From Candidatus Campylobacter infans (lineage in GTDB: Bacteria > Campylobacterota > Campylobacteria > Campylobacterales > Campylobacteraceae), in NCBI GenBank assembly GCA_009827235.1, contig SPMW01000010.1, positions 1 to 47,585 of the forward strand: a stretch of DNA of 47,585 nt, written 5' to 3'. This document shows positions 8,073 to 16,544 of the stretch, piece by piece. The notes under the pieces were generated by a model. It worked only from the letters and a program-made list of their open reading frames with translations. It did no database searches and was not told the DNA's origin. Within the stretch, counting starts at the first letter, position 1, and each line of letters opens with the position of its first letter. Position numbers and translations under genes: made by a program.

Positions 8073-8734
8073 TTTATGTCCTTTTTTACGCGTTTTGTTT
8101 GAAATTTGGCGGGGCGTTTTTTAAAGGAATTTGGCTGATTTTTTGGGTTATTGGTTTTTTGGCTTAGGCGTTTATTTGGTGATTTTTTGTTTTGTTTGTT
8201 TGAAATTTTGATATTTTTATTGAAAGCTTCTTTTTTGGCTTTTGAAATTTTAATATTTTTATTTAAAATTTCTTTGTCAGAGCTATCATCGGCGTTTAAA
8301 ATTTCATTTAATTTTGCTACTTCATCAGCACTTAAAATTTGCGGATTTTTGGCGATTTTATCAAGCACGGCATTTACTAATTTAACCGAGTTTTCGGTGC
8401 TAAACTCACTAGCTAGCGCTACGGCCTCGCTTATTATCACCTTAGCGTCTGTGTTAGCAAACATCAGCTCATACGCGCCAAGGCGCAAAATAGCGCGCTC
8501 AATGGCACCGATTTGATTTAATCTCCATTTATTTAAAAGCGAGTTTAACTTATTATCTATATTTATTTGATTTGCTAAAACGCCCTCAAATAGCGATATA
8601 GTAAAGTTTCTTGGCTCATTGCGGATTTTTTGCTCATCTAAAAACTCGTTTAAAAATTCATCACTAAAAGTCCCCATTTCATATGCGTATAGCAAACTTA
8701 TGCTAGCAAAGCGGGATTGATGTCTGGTTGCCAT
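8069..8734 (-). CDS. nusB: Transcription antitermination factor NusB with a long basic C-terminal tail
   Basis: 221 residues. The first roughly 135 make a normal NusB all-helical fold ([70 protein letters not shown]). NusB with NusE/S10 binds boxA RNA in rRNA antitermination. The remaining about 80 residues are Lys/Asn/Ser-rich and look disordered, with repeated NKNIKIS segments and a closing run of Lys, Arg and Phe. Typical Campylobacter NusB proteins stop near residue 130. The tail may add RNA affinity or may be a neutral extension. The gene directly follows ribH (adjacent bases) and overlaps pyrF by 4 nt. Confidence 0.92.
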   Translation of the reverse strand: MATRHQSRFASISLLYAYEMGTFSDEFLNEFLDEQKIRNEPRNFTISLFEGVLANQINIDNKLNSLLNKWRLNQIGAIERAILRLGAYELMFANTDAKVIISEAVALASEFSTENSVKLVNAVLDKIAKNPQILSADEVAKLNEILNADDSSDKEILNKNIKISKAKKEAFNKNIKISNKQNKKSPNKRLSQKTNNPKNQPNSFKKRPAKFQTKRVKKDIK

Positions 8735-9205
8735 TTATTTGTTTAATCCATTAAATAAGCTTAATAATTCTATCAAGCCTGTCATCGCTTCAAAGCCCTT
8801 GTTGCCGGCTTTTGAGCCAGCTCTTTGTATGGCTTGTTCTATGCTGTCGGTAGTTAGCACGCCAAAAGTTACGGGTTTTGCGTGCTTTAAGCTTACATTT
8901 GCTATGCCTTTTGTTACCTCTGCGCTCACATAATCAAAATGCGGAGTAGAGCCACGAATCACTGCGCCAAGGCAACAAATCCCATCCCATTTACCGCTTG
9001 CTAGGGCTTTTTCAAGTGCTAGTGGTATTTCAAAGGCACCAGGGACAAGCATTAAGCTTAGGTTTTTTTCATCGCCGCCGTGGCGTAAAAAGGCGTCTTT
9101 TGCGCCCTCAACTAATCTATCTGTGATTATGTGATTAAAGCGTGAATTGATGATTAGCACGCGTTCTTTGCCATTTAAGGCTAGGTTTCCTTCTATGATT
9201 TTCAT
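8735..9205 (-). CDS. ribH: 6,7-dimethyl-8-ribityllumazine synthase
   Basis: 156 residues, the standard length. It joins 5-amino-6-ribitylaminouracil with 3,4-dihydroxy-2-butanone 4-phosphate in the penultimate riboflavin step. Family motifs: [15 protein letters not shown] (substrate binding), [31 protein letters not shown] and [17 protein letters not shown] with the C-terminal GNKGFEA. It is the first gene of ribH-nusB-pyrF with SD AAGGAT before the ATG and its own promoter just upstream. Confidence 0.96.
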   Translation of the reverse strand: MKIIEGNLALNGKERVLIINSRFNHIITDRLVEGAKDAFLRHGGDEKNLSLMLVPGAFEIPLALEKALASGKWDGICCLGAVIRGSTPHFDYVSAEVTKGIANVSLKHAKPVTFGVLTTDSIEQAIQRAGSKAGNKGFEAMTGLIELLSLFNGLNK

Positions 9206-9229
9206 CTTTTATCCTTAAAAAATTTTGCG

Positions 9230-9238
9230 ATTATAGCA
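9230..9238 (-). promoter_or_regulatory. Extended -10 promoter of ribH-nusB-pyrF
   Basis: The minus strand reads TGCTATAAT ending 25 nt before the ribH ATG, predicting a start near 9223 and a leader of about 18 nt that holds the SD. Confidence 0.65.
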
Positions 9239-9242
9239 TATT

Positions 9243-10604
9243 TTAGGCTTTTGCTAGGCTATAAATTGCCACAGCGATAATGCCAAGCGGTAAAATAAAG
9301 CGTAGTAAAAAATACCAAATTTCAAAAATTCTCACGCTCACATAGTTAGAAAATAAAATTACAAGCCCTTCTTTTTTAAGCACCCAGCCAACAAAAACGC
9401 TAAAAAACAGCGCACCAAGTGGCATTAAGATATTTGAGGTTAAAAAATCTAGCACATCAAAAAATGGCTTTGCTTTATTAGCGCCAAAACTAAAACTCAA
9501 AGCATTTGCGCTAGGTCCGTAGTATGAAAGCGCGCAAAGAACGCCTAAAATAAACACAAAAGCGCCTATGCTAAGTATGGCATTTACGCGCGTAAAATGA
9601 AAATGATTTATAAGATAAAGCACAAAAGGCTCTATCATCGATACAGCCGATGTTATACCAGCAAAAAGCAAAGATATAAAAAACATTACCCCAAGCACAT
9701 TGCCAACTATGCCAAGATTACCAAATAACGATAAAAGCGATACAAAAATCAGCCCAGGCCCAGAAGCTGCTGGCTGGCTGGCATTTATAGGGATAAATGA
9801 AAACACGATAAGCCCCATCATTACGCCCACAGCGATATTTATGGCGATGATTGATAGCACGGATTTAAATACATTTGTATCTTCATTTAAGCTAGCTGAA
9901 TATGTAGAAATAGTACAAACCCCAATCGATAGCGAAAATAGCGCAAGTCCAAGGGCTTGAAGGATAATCTCCGCATCAAAAATTTTATTAAAATCAGGGA
10001 TAAAAATAAAAGCCAGCGCGCTAGTAAAGCCATCAGCCTTAAAGCAGGCATAAAGCAACATTAAAATAAGCAAAACTAAAAGCATAGGCATCATTATCAT
10101 ATTTAAGCGTTCAATGCCGTTTTTTATGCCTTTTGAAACCGTGTAAAACACCACGCCAAAAACCGCGCTAAAACATAAAATTTCAATTGCGGCGTTATTT
10201 GAGATTAGATTGTTAAAAATTTCGCCAGCCTGGCTTGCTTGCGTGGGCAAAGTAGTAAAACTCAAAACCACATAATACGCGATCCAGCCAATAACCACTA
10301 AATAAAACGAGGCTATCAGCACAGCACCTATCATAAAAAATCCGCCCAAACTCCACGCTTTTTTATGGCTTGGCGCGATTCGCTCTAAGCTCGTAACCGT
10401 GTCGCTCTCGCCTAATTTACCAACGGCAGATTCAGCCAAAAACGCCACAGCCGCTACAAAAATAGTAAAAAATAAATACAATAAAATAAAAGCAGAACCG
10501 CCGTGATTGCCTACCATTGTGGGGAATTTCCACGCATTACCAAGCCCCACAGCAGAGCCAGCCATAGCCAAAACAAAACCTATTTTAGAGAATTTTTCGT
10601 GCAT
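9243..10604 (-). CDS. Sodium-dependent transporter of the SNF/NSS family
   Basis: 453 residues from the ATG at 10604, with AAGG 6 nt upstream. An ORF extension to 10634 has no SD. The N-terminus KIGFVLAMAGSAVGLGNAWKF is the hallmark of neurotransmitter:sodium symporters, with the unwound TM1 sodium/substrate site. About 11-12 membrane helices follow. Bacterial members (LeuT, TnaT, MhsT type) import amino acids with Na+; the substrate cannot be named here. C. jejuni has two adjacent members of the family, while only one is seen here. It lies just upstream of ribH but separated by that operon's promoter. Confidence 0.9.
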   Translation of the reverse strand: MHEKFSKIGFVLAMAGSAVGLGNAWKFPTMVGNHGGSAFILLYLFFTIFVAAVAFLAESAVGKLGESDTVTSLERIAPSHKKAWSLGGFFMIGAVLIASFYLVVIGWIAYYVVLSFTTLPTQASQAGEIFNNLISNNAAIEILCFSAVFGVVFYTVSKGIKNGIERLNMIMMPMLLVLLILMLLYACFKADGFTSALAFIFIPDFNKIFDAEIILQALGLALFSLSIGVCTISTYSASLNEDTNVFKSVLSIIAINIAVGVMMGLIVFSFIPINASQPAASGPGLIFVSLLSLFGNLGIVGNVLGVMFFISLLFAGITSAVSMIEPFVLYLINHFHFTRVNAILSIGAFVFILGVLCALSYYGPSANALSFSFGANKAKPFFDVLDFLTSNILMPLGALFFSVFVGWVLKKEGLVILFSNYVSVRIFEIWYFLLRFILPLGIIAVAIYSLAKA

Positions 10605-10624
10605 TTTAAACCTTAAAAATGCGA

Positions 10625-10633
10625 AGTATAGCA
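10625..10633 (-). promoter_or_regulatory. Extended -10 promoter of the SNF transporter
   Basis: The minus strand reads TGCTATACT about 21 nt before the chosen ATG at 10604. It supports that start because the predicted transcript begins near 10618, inside the longer ORF. Confidence 0.55.
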
Positions 10634-10891
10634 TATTTTTGAAAGTTTAGGCTTGTTAAAATTTTAAATTTATTAAAATTTTATTATTAATTTGCTTATT
10701 TATTTTTTCTAGCTATTTTTTCTAAAATATTTATAAAAAATATTTTAGTGCTTTTAAAATACTGCTAGAAAATGCCATTAACGCGCTATTTACACAGCCA
10801 AAATCTAGCAAAATTTTACAAATTTTTGGTCTAAAAATTTAAAATTTTGATTTAAAATTTTTAAAAAATACTAGCTAAAATAATTAAAATT

Positions 10892-11617
10892 TTAAAATTT
10901 TAAATCCCATTGCACCGGGCAAATGCCGTTTTTTTGTAAATATTCATTGCATTTTGAAAAGTGCTTAGAGCCAAAAAACGCCCCGCGCGCTAGCGGGCTA
11001 GGGTGTGCGCTCTCTAAAATCAAATGCTTTGAGCCATCAATCAGGCTAGATTTTGCCCTTGCAAAATTGCCCCAGAGCATAAAAACTATATGATTTTTGC
11101 GCTCACTTATGGTTTTTATGATGGTATCGCTAAATCTATGCCAGCCAAAATTAGCGTGAGAATTTGGGGCGTTTTGGCTTACGCTTAGGCTAGCATTTAG
11201 CAATAAAACGCCCCTTTTTGCCCAGGGTGTTAAATCGCCATTAAATGCGCTAGTATCGATGCCTAAATCATTTTTTAATTCTTTAAAGATATTTGCTAGG
11301 CTTGGCGGGATTTTTGCACCCTTTGGCACACTAAAACTTAGCCCCATGGCTTGATTTGGCTTGTGATAAGGATCTTGGCCTAAAATCACTACTTTTATAC
11401 TATCAAATGAGGTGAGATTAAAGGCGTTAAAAATTAATTCTTTGGGCGGATAAATTTTTGTGTTGTTTGTGTTTAGCTTGTGCATTATTTGAGTAAAATA
11501 TTGGCTTTTAAACTCGTTTTTTAGCACATTTTGCCAGCTTGGCGGTAAATTTTTAAAAAAATATTCTGCGGTAAAATTAGAATTTAAGGTATTTTCGTTA
11601 AAGATAAAATTTTGCAT
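10892..11617 (-). CDS. ung: Uracil-DNA glycosylase (family 1)
   Basis: 241 residues. It removes uracil from DNA as the first step of base excision repair. The water-activating motif VVILGQDPYH (catalytic Asp near residue 82), MGLSFSVPKGAKIPPSL (minor-groove Pro-rich loop), VLLLNASLSV (uracil-binding Asn) and the C-terminal HPSPLARGAFFGSKHF (Leu intercalation loop, His near 205) are complete. A TATAAT lies only 3 nt upstream of the ATG, so the box may be fortuitous or the transcript starts at or inside the start codon. The N-terminal 40 residues are variable in the family. Confidence 0.96.
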   Translation of the reverse strand: MQNFIFNENTLNSNFTAEYFFKNLPPSWQNVLKNEFKSQYFTQIMHKLNTNNTKIYPPKELIFNAFNLTSFDSIKVVILGQDPYHKPNQAMGLSFSVPKGAKIPPSLANIFKELKNDLGIDTSAFNGDLTPWAKRGVLLLNASLSVSQNAPNSHANFGWHRFSDTIIKTISERKNHIVFMLWGNFARAKSSLIDGSKHLILESAHPSPLARGAFFGSKHFSKCNEYLQKNGICPVQWDLKF

Positions 11618-11665
11618 TAAATTATAAGGCGAATTTTATGGGCTTGGCGCATAAAGCGCCGTGAA

Positions 11666-12022
11666 TTATTTTAGAGCTTGTTTTACAAGTTCTACTATTT
11701 TGCTAAATCCGCTAGCATCGTTTATGGCTAGGTTTGCTAGCACTTTGCGATCTAGTTCGATTTTTGCTTTTTTAAGCCCATTCATAAAGCGAGAATAGCT
11801 TATATCATTGAGCCTGCAAGCTGCGTTGATGCGAATGATCCAAAGACGGCGGAAATCACGCTTTTTGGCCTTTCTATCACGAAAAGCATAAACCAATGAG
11901 CGTTCTAATTGCTCTTTTGCTTTTCTAAAATGTTTGTGGCGTGCGCTGAAAAACCCGCGCGCTAATTTTAAGATTTTTTTGTGTCTGCGGCGTCTAACTA
12001 CGCCTGTTTTAACTCTTGCCAT
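11666..12022 (-). CDS. rplT: 50S ribosomal protein L20
   Basis: 118 residues, the exact family length. It binds 23S rRNA and is needed early in 50S assembly. Typical sequence: [40 protein letters not shown] and [28 protein letters not shown] precedes the ATG. It follows rpmI in the usual pair. infC is not next to it, as I recall for Campylobacter. Confidence 0.98.
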   Translation of the reverse strand: MARVKTGVVRRRRHKKILKLARGFFSARHKHFRKAKEQLERSLVYAFRDRKAKKRDFRRLWIIRINAACRLNDISYSRFMNGLKKAKIELDRKVLANLAINDASGFSKIVELVKQALK

Positions 12023-12095
12023 AATTATCCTTTAATTTGGCGCCCATTTGGGACTTTGCCATTTAGTTTGGCGGTTTGAATGACTGGGTCAAAAA

Positions 12096-12287
12096 CTATT
12101 TACAAAGCATATCGCGCACGGCTTTTTCGTTCGTGCTGTCAATGTAATGTGGGCCACGAAGATTGCGTTTGCGCTCTTGTGATTTTTTGGTTAGGATATG
12201 ACTGCGAAATGCTGAGCCACGCTTGATTTTGTTTTTACCGATTTTAAAGCGTTTTGCTGCGCTTTTAACGGTTTTCATCTTTGGCAT
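12096..12287 (-). CDS. rpmI: 50S ribosomal protein L35
   Basis: 63 residues from the ATG at 12287 ([17 protein letters not shown]), preceded by AAAAGGAC. A frame extension to 12317 overlaps the promoter region and is rejected. The basic sequence with [17 protein letters not shown] and the C-terminal end around VRDMLC matches L35. It is co-transcribed with rplT, 73 bp downstream. Confidence 0.97.
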   Translation of the reverse strand: MPKMKTVKSAAKRFKIGKNKIKRGSAFRSHILTKKSQERKRNLRGPHYIDSTNEKAVRDMLCK

Positions 12288-12317
12288 CGCTTGTCCTTTT
12301 TTAAAAAATGAGCGCAA

Positions 12318-12323
12318 ATTGTA
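12318..12323 (-). promoter_or_regulatory. -10 box of rpmI-rplT
   Basis: The minus strand reads TTAGCTACAAT upstream of rpmI, ending 31 nt before the ATG. The same GCTACAAT -10 form occurs at the dnaJ/racR promoters. Confidence 0.5.
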
Positions 12324-12427
12324 GCTAATTTTGCTTAAAGCAAGGTAAAAACTAAAAATTTGCGCCTTAAATTTTAAAATTACATAGCCTTTAAAATTTT
12401 AATTTTTCTTTAAAATATTTTAAAATT

Positions 12428-12643
12428 TTAAATCTTTTTTATATTGTTATACTCTATAAACGCGCTAAATTCATCTTGTAAGCGTTTAAATTTTTGCTCT
12501 TTATTTTCGGCTGTTAGCTCGGTTTCGTCTTTAAAAATTTCTTTAAACTCATCTTGTTTTGGATTTTTTTTGGCTTTTGGTGCTGGGTTTTGTTTTATCA
12601 TTTGCCCTTTTATAGCCTTTAAATCGCTTAAAAAATCATTCAT
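12428..12643 (-). CDS. Small charged hypothetical protein downstream of accC
   Basis: 71 residues, rich in Lys, Glu and Asp, with no membrane segment. The N-terminal MNDFLSDLKAIKGQMIKQ and C-terminal DEFSAFIEYNNIKKI look helical around a disordered Lys/Pro middle. The start overlaps the accC stop by 4 nt (ATGA), a strong sign of translational coupling, so it is a real gene in the accC operon. I do not recognise a family. The position after accC would suit a helper of fatty acid synthesis, but nothing in the sequence shows this. Confidence 0.75.
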   Translation of the reverse strand: MNDFLSDLKAIKGQMIKQNPAPKAKKNPKQDEFKEIFKDETELTAENKEQKFKRLQDEFSAFIEYNNIKKI

Positions 12644-14070
12644 TTTGCTGCCTTTAATTTTGCTGCTGCGATGGCTGCTATGATCTCGCTATCTTCGCTA
12701 GCTGTATTTTCTAAAATATCATCTAAGCGCTCTTCAAGGTAGCTTGTATCAAAAAAGCCCTTTCTAAAATGCCTGCGCCTTGAAATCGCGTGTAAAAATG
12801 GCAAGGTGGTTATTACGCCCTCAATCTTAAACTCATCTAGCGCGCGTTCAAGCTTGCTTACGGCCAAATCATAACTACTGCCCTTTACTATCAGCTTAGC
12901 TAAGAGTGAATCATAAAATGGCGGTATTTCGTAGTTTGCGTAAATATGCGTATCTACGCGCACGCTAGGGCCTAGGGCTGGGAAGTAGCCGGTGATTTTG
13001 CCAGGGCTTGGGGCAAAGCCTTTTTGTGCGTTTTCTGCTGTGATTCTTACTTCAATGGCTGTGCCACGCGCTTTTATTTCGCTTTGTTCTAAATCTAATA
13101 TCTCCCCAGCTGCTACGCGGATTTGGCGCGCTATTAAATCCACGCCTGTTACTTCTTCGGTTACGCCGTGTTCTACTTGGATGCGTGTATTCATCTCCAT
13201 AAAATAAAAATGATCATAATCATCTAATAAAAACTCGATCGTTCCAGCATTTGTGTAGCCTACTGCTTTTGCAGCGGCCACAGCAGCTACGCCCATTCTT
13301 TTGCGTAAATCATCGCTCATTGTAGGGCAAGGCGCAATTTCAATCACCTTTTGATGGCGGCGCTGAATGGAGCAATCGCGCTCGCATAAATGTATGATAT
13401 TGCCGTAATTATCGCCTAAAATTTGAAATTCTATGTGGCGCGGTTTTTCTACATATTTTTCCATAAAAACTTCATCGTTATTAAAAAATGCCTTTGCTTC
13501 GCGTTTGCAACTTTGAAAATTTTCTTCAAGCTCATTTTCTGTTAAAACCACGCGAATACCGCGCCCGCCACCGCCACCTGAGCTTTTTAAAATCACAGGA
13601 TAGCCTATTCGTTTGGCTAAGGATTTGATTTTGTCTATACTTAAATTATTTAGCGGATCAGTGCCAGGCACTACTGGAATGCCGTTTTCTTTCATTAAAT
13701 TTCTTGCTACATTTTTATTGCCCATTTTATAAATTACTTCGCTTTTTGGGCCAATTAAAATTAGCCCAGCATCCTCTACTGCCTTGGCAAACTCGTAATT
13801 TTCGCTTAAAAAGCCATAGCCTGGATGTATGGCATCGGCTCCGCATTGCTTGGCTACTTCGATTATTTTGGCTGGATCTAAATAGCCCTTTAATGCTTCA
13901 TCGCCAACGCAATAAGCCTCATCAGCTACTTTTACATGTAAGCATTCAGCATCTGGTTTTGTGTAGATTGCGACATTTGCTATGTGTAAATCCTTACAAG
14001 CTCTTACTATGCGAATAGCGATTTCACCGCGGTTTGCGATTAAAATTTTATGTATGCCAAATTGAAACAT
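12640..14070 (-). CDS. accC: Biotin carboxylase subunit of acetyl-CoA carboxylase
   Basis: 476 residues. It carboxylates biotin on the AccB carrier with ATP and bicarbonate, the first step of fatty acid synthesis. Motifs: N-terminal KILIANRGEIAIRIVRACK, the ATP-grasp Gly-rich loop KSSGGGGGRGIRVV, RHIEFQILGD, RDCSIQRRHQKVIEIAP and MNTRIQVEHGVTEEVTGVDL (biotin carboxylase signature with the catalytic Arg). The length is slightly above the 445-450 usual, through a short Ala/Lys C-terminal tail. accB, often just upstream, is not here: the upstream neighbour is an unrelated membrane protein. Confidence 0.96.
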   Translation of the reverse strand: MFQFGIHKILIANRGEIAIRIVRACKDLHIANVAIYTKPDAECLHVKVADEAYCVGDEALKGYLDPAKIIEVAKQCGADAIHPGYGFLSENYEFAKAVEDAGLILIGPKSEVIYKMGNKNVARNLMKENGIPVVPGTDPLNNLSIDKIKSLAKRIGYPVILKSSGGGGGRGIRVVLTENELEENFQSCKREAKAFFNNDEVFMEKYVEKPRHIEFQILGDNYGNIIHLCERDCSIQRRHQKVIEIAPCPTMSDDLRKRMGVAAVAAAKAVGYTNAGTIEFLLDDYDHFYFMEMNTRIQVEHGVTEEVTGVDLIARQIRVAAGEILDLEQSEIKARGTAIEVRITAENAQKGFAPSPGKITGYFPALGPSVRVDTHIYANYEIPPFYDSLLAKLIVKGSSYDLAVSKLERALDEFKIEGVITTLPFLHAISRRRHFRKGFFDTSYLEERLDDILENTASEDSEIIAAIAAAKLKAAK

Positions 14071-14091
14071 TTTTATCCTTTGTTTTGAGAT

Positions 14092-14595
14092 TTATTGCTG
14101 TTTTTGTGCGTATTCTACTAATTTATCAAAGATGTATTTTTCAATCTTGCCTCGTGGGATTTCATCTTGGTGTGCTTGGTGATAAATTTGCTCTATGATT
14201 TTTGAATATTTTTCATAGGGAAAATACGGAAAATGCAAGGCCCAGGCTTTTTTGATTTGTTTTAGTGAAACCTCGCGCCTAGCCCAAATTTTAAAAGCAT
14301 CAAAACCCAAAAAAACAAAAGCTGTAAAAAGCGCGGTACAAATCACAGAAAAATGAAAATCTATTTCTCTTAAAATTTCATGCACCAAAGCTATCATAAA
14401 AAGCAAAATCAGCACGCAAATCACGCTATAAAACCCATAAAGCAAGCCATAGCGAAAACGATAATTTAGCTTAGCAGGATCTACTAGCATACCTTCATTA
14501 AAAAGCGCATTTGCCTTTAATAAATCGCCAAAAAGCACCGGCTGTTTGCTGATGTAAAAAATTTTATTTATTATATAATCTTTTAATTTTTGCAT
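14092..14595 (-). CDS. Hypothetical inner-membrane protein, two predicted helices
   Basis: 167 residues. Two close hydrophobic segments (about residues 52-72, IVLILLFMIALV type, and 81-101) are flanked by soluble ends. The C-terminal half is basic and aromatic (FPYFPYEKYSKIIEQIYHQ). It lies between dnaJ and accC on the same strand, 21 bp before accC and 50 bp after dnaJ, so it may be co-transcribed with either. I do not recognise a family and assign no function. Confidence 0.75.
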   Translation of the reverse strand: MQKLKDYIINKIFYISKQPVLFGDLLKANALFNEGMLVDPAKLNYRFRYGLLYGFYSVICVLILLFMIALVHEILREIDFHFSVICTALFTAFVFLGFDAFKIWARREVSLKQIKKAWALHFPYFPYEKYSKIIEQIYHQAHQDEIPRGKIEKYIFDKLVEYAQKQQ

Positions 14596-14645
14596 TTTTT
14601 GCCTTTGCGCTTTAAAATTTAAGCCAAATTTTAAAGCAATTATTT

Positions 14646-15749
14646 TTAAGAAAACCAGCCCTTTATTTTATCAAAAATCCCATCATCGCCAGCGTGAGTT
14701 TGCCCGCTTTTTATGCCAAAGCTGTTTTGTAATTTTACCAAAAGCTCGCGCTGGTCGTCATTTATGCTATTTGGGGTGTTGATTTTTATTTGAGCGATTA
14801 GGCGGCCTTTTTTCTTGGTTCTTGCGTTTTTTACGCCCTCGTTTTCAAATATTATTTGCTTTTTATCTTTTGTGCCAACTGGCAAGTTTAAATCTAAATC
14901 ATCGCCTTTTAAATTTTGTATTTTAATGCTCTCGCCTAATAAAGCCTGGGTGAAAAACACCGGAATTTCTACATATAAATCATCGCCGTGGCGAATGAAT
15001 TTATCGTGGTCTTTTACCTTTGCGCGCACATATAAATCGCCTGTGGAGTATTTGCCTACATTGCCTTTGCCACTTACGCGGATTCTATTGCCATTATCTA
15101 TGCCTTCTGGGATTGAAATTTTAATATTATTTTTTTGCTCCATAAAGCCCTTGCCATCGCATTCTTCGCATTTATCTTGTATCATTTGGCCACTGCCATA
15201 GCAATGCGGGCAGGTTTGAACTATGCTCATAAAGCCTTGTTGCATTTGTATTTGTCCTGCGCCACCACAATACACACAAGAGCTTGTTTTGCCGTCTTTT
15301 GCCCCGCTACCTTTACAAGTATCGCAAGGGCTTTTATAGCTGTATTCTAGCTCTTTTTCACAGCCAAAAACAGCTTCGTTAAATTCTAAATTTATAATAA
15401 TTTCTAAATCCACTTCATATAGCTCTTGCATACTGCTGCGCGATCTGCTGGAATTTGCGCCTCGCCTGCCAAAAAATGTATTAAAAATATCGCTAATATC
15501 AATATCGCTAAATCCAAACCCGCTATTTTCTAAGCCTGCTTTGCCGTATTTATCGTATAAAGAGCGTTTTTCATCGTTGCTTAATACTTCGTAGGCTTGG
15601 TTTATTTGTTTGAATTTTTCTTCGGCTTCTTTGTCGCCTTGATTGCGATCTGGATGGTATTTTAGGGCTAATTTTCTGTATGCTTTTTTGATATCATCGC
15701 CACTTGCTGTGCGTGAGAGTTCTAAAATTTCATAATAATCAAATTCCAA
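14646..15749 (-). CDS. dnaJ: Chaperone DnaJ
   Basis: 367 residues. The J domain is at 1-70 with the DnaK-activating HPD ([17 protein letters not shown]), then a short Gly/Phe-Ser region ([18 protein letters not shown]). Four CxxCxGxG zinc repeats follow ([32 protein letters not shown]), then the C-terminal substrate-binding domains. It stimulates DnaK ATPase and delivers unfolded clients. It is transcribed divergently from racR, as in C. jejuni, where RacRS affects growth at elevated temperature. A symmetrical promoter region lies between them. Confidence 0.97.
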   Translation of the reverse strand: MEFDYYEILELSRTASGDDIKKAYRKLALKYHPDRNQGDKEAEEKFKQINQAYEVLSNDEKRSLYDKYGKAGLENSGFGFSDIDISDIFNTFFGRRGANSSRSRSSMQELYEVDLEIIINLEFNEAVFGCEKELEYSYKSPCDTCKGSGAKDGKTSSCVYCGGAGQIQMQQGFMSIVQTCPHCYGSGQMIQDKCEECDGKGFMEQKNNIKISIPEGIDNGNRIRVSGKGNVGKYSTGDLYVRAKVKDHDKFIRHGDDLYVEIPVFFTQALLGESIKIQNLKGDDLDLNLPVGTKDKKQIIFENEGVKNARTKKKGRLIAQIKINTPNSINDDQRELLVKLQNSFGIKSGQTHAGDDGIFDKIKGWFS

Positions 15750-15782
15750 AGCTAAATCCTAAAAAATAAAATTAAAGCCGGG

Positions 15783-15836
15783 ATTGTAGCTAAAATTATT
15801 AAATTTATATTAGAATTTAGCAATTTTAGCTACAAT
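15783..15836. promoter_or_regulatory. 15-bp perfect inverted repeat with divergent -10 boxes between dnaJ and racR
   Basis: ATTGTAGCTAAAATT (15783-15797) is the exact reverse complement of AATTTTAGCTACAAT (15822-15836), with a 24-nt AT spacer. Each outer end holds a TACAAT that can serve as a -10 box, firing outward to dnaJ (leader about 27 nt) and to racR (leader about 22 nt with SD AAGGAG). The symmetry may come from two similar promoters or may be an operator for a dimeric regulator such as RacR. Confidence 0.6.
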
Positions 15837-15864
15837 AAGCGCACTAAAATTTAAGGAGTTAAAC

Positions 15865-16536
15865 ATGGTTAATGTTCTAATGATAGAAGATGACACCGAA
15901 TTCGCAGCTGCACTAACTGAGTATTTAGAAAAATACAACATCAAAATCACAAATTACGAAGATCCTTACCTTGGCATAAGTGCTGGGATTAAAAATTTTG
16001 ATTTATTGATTTTAGATCTTACCTTGCCTGGCCTTGATGGGCTTGAAGTCTGTAAAGAAATACGCTCAAAATACGACATACCTATCATCATAAGCTCGGC
16101 GCGCTCAGATGTAAATGATAGGGTAATTGGCTTACAAATCGGTGCTGATGATTATTTGCCAAAGCCTTATGATCCAAAAGAAATGCACGCGCGCATTACT
16201 AGCTTAATCCGCCGCTACAAAAAAAGCACGCAATCAAGCGAGCAAGCAAGCGATAGTATTTTTAAAATAGACGATAAACGCCACGAGATTAGCTTTGATA
16301 ATAAAGTCCTAACGCTAACGCCGGCTGAGTATGAAATTTTAGAGTATTTGATTAAGCAACATAGCTTTTCGGTATCGCGCGAGCAATTAGTTTATCATTG
16401 TAAGAGTTTAAAAGATAAAGATTCAAAAAGCCTTGATGTGATCATTGGGCGATTAAGAACCAAAATAGGCGATAATTCAAAAAATCCAAAACATATTTTT
16501 TCAGTGCGTGGCATAGGCTATAAATTAATAGGCTAA
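15865..16536 (+). CDS. racR: OmpR-family response regulator RacR
   Basis: 223 residues. The receiver domain spans 1-118 with the acidic pair near residue 8 (MIEDD), the phospho-acceptor Asp in LLILDLTLPGLDGLE (about 51), Ser in IIISSARS and Lys in DDYLPKPYDPKEM. The C-terminal winged helix (about 128-222) shows LTPAEYEILEYLI and SLDVIIGRLRTKIG, ending FSVRGIGYKLIG. The gene order dnaJ / racR-racS / recR is that of C. jejuni, where RacR-RacS responds to temperature and respiratory conditions. The target genes here are unknown. SD AAGGAG is 8 nt before the ATG. Confidence 0.92.
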   Translation: MVNVLMIEDDTEFAAALTEYLEKYNIKITNYEDPYLGISAGIKNFDLLILDLTLPGLDGLEVCKEIRSKYDIPIIISSARSDVNDRVIGLQIGADDYLPKPYDPKEMHARITSLIRRYKKSTQSSEQASDSIFKIDDKRHEISFDNKVLTLTPAEYEILEYLIKQHSFSVSREQLVYHCKSLKDKDSKSLDVIIGRLRTKIGDNSKNPKHIFSVRGIGYKLIG

Positions 16537-16544
16537 ATTAGCAA

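Noticed and set aside
11621..11626. TATAAT as the ung promoter.
   Set aside because: Only 3 nt before the ATG, which would start the transcript inside the coding region; not listed as a feature.
13704..14018. 104-codon plus-strand frame opposite accC.
   Set aside because: Antisense to a highly conserved gene; composition (Leu/His/Arg-rich) is typical of reversed coding DNA.
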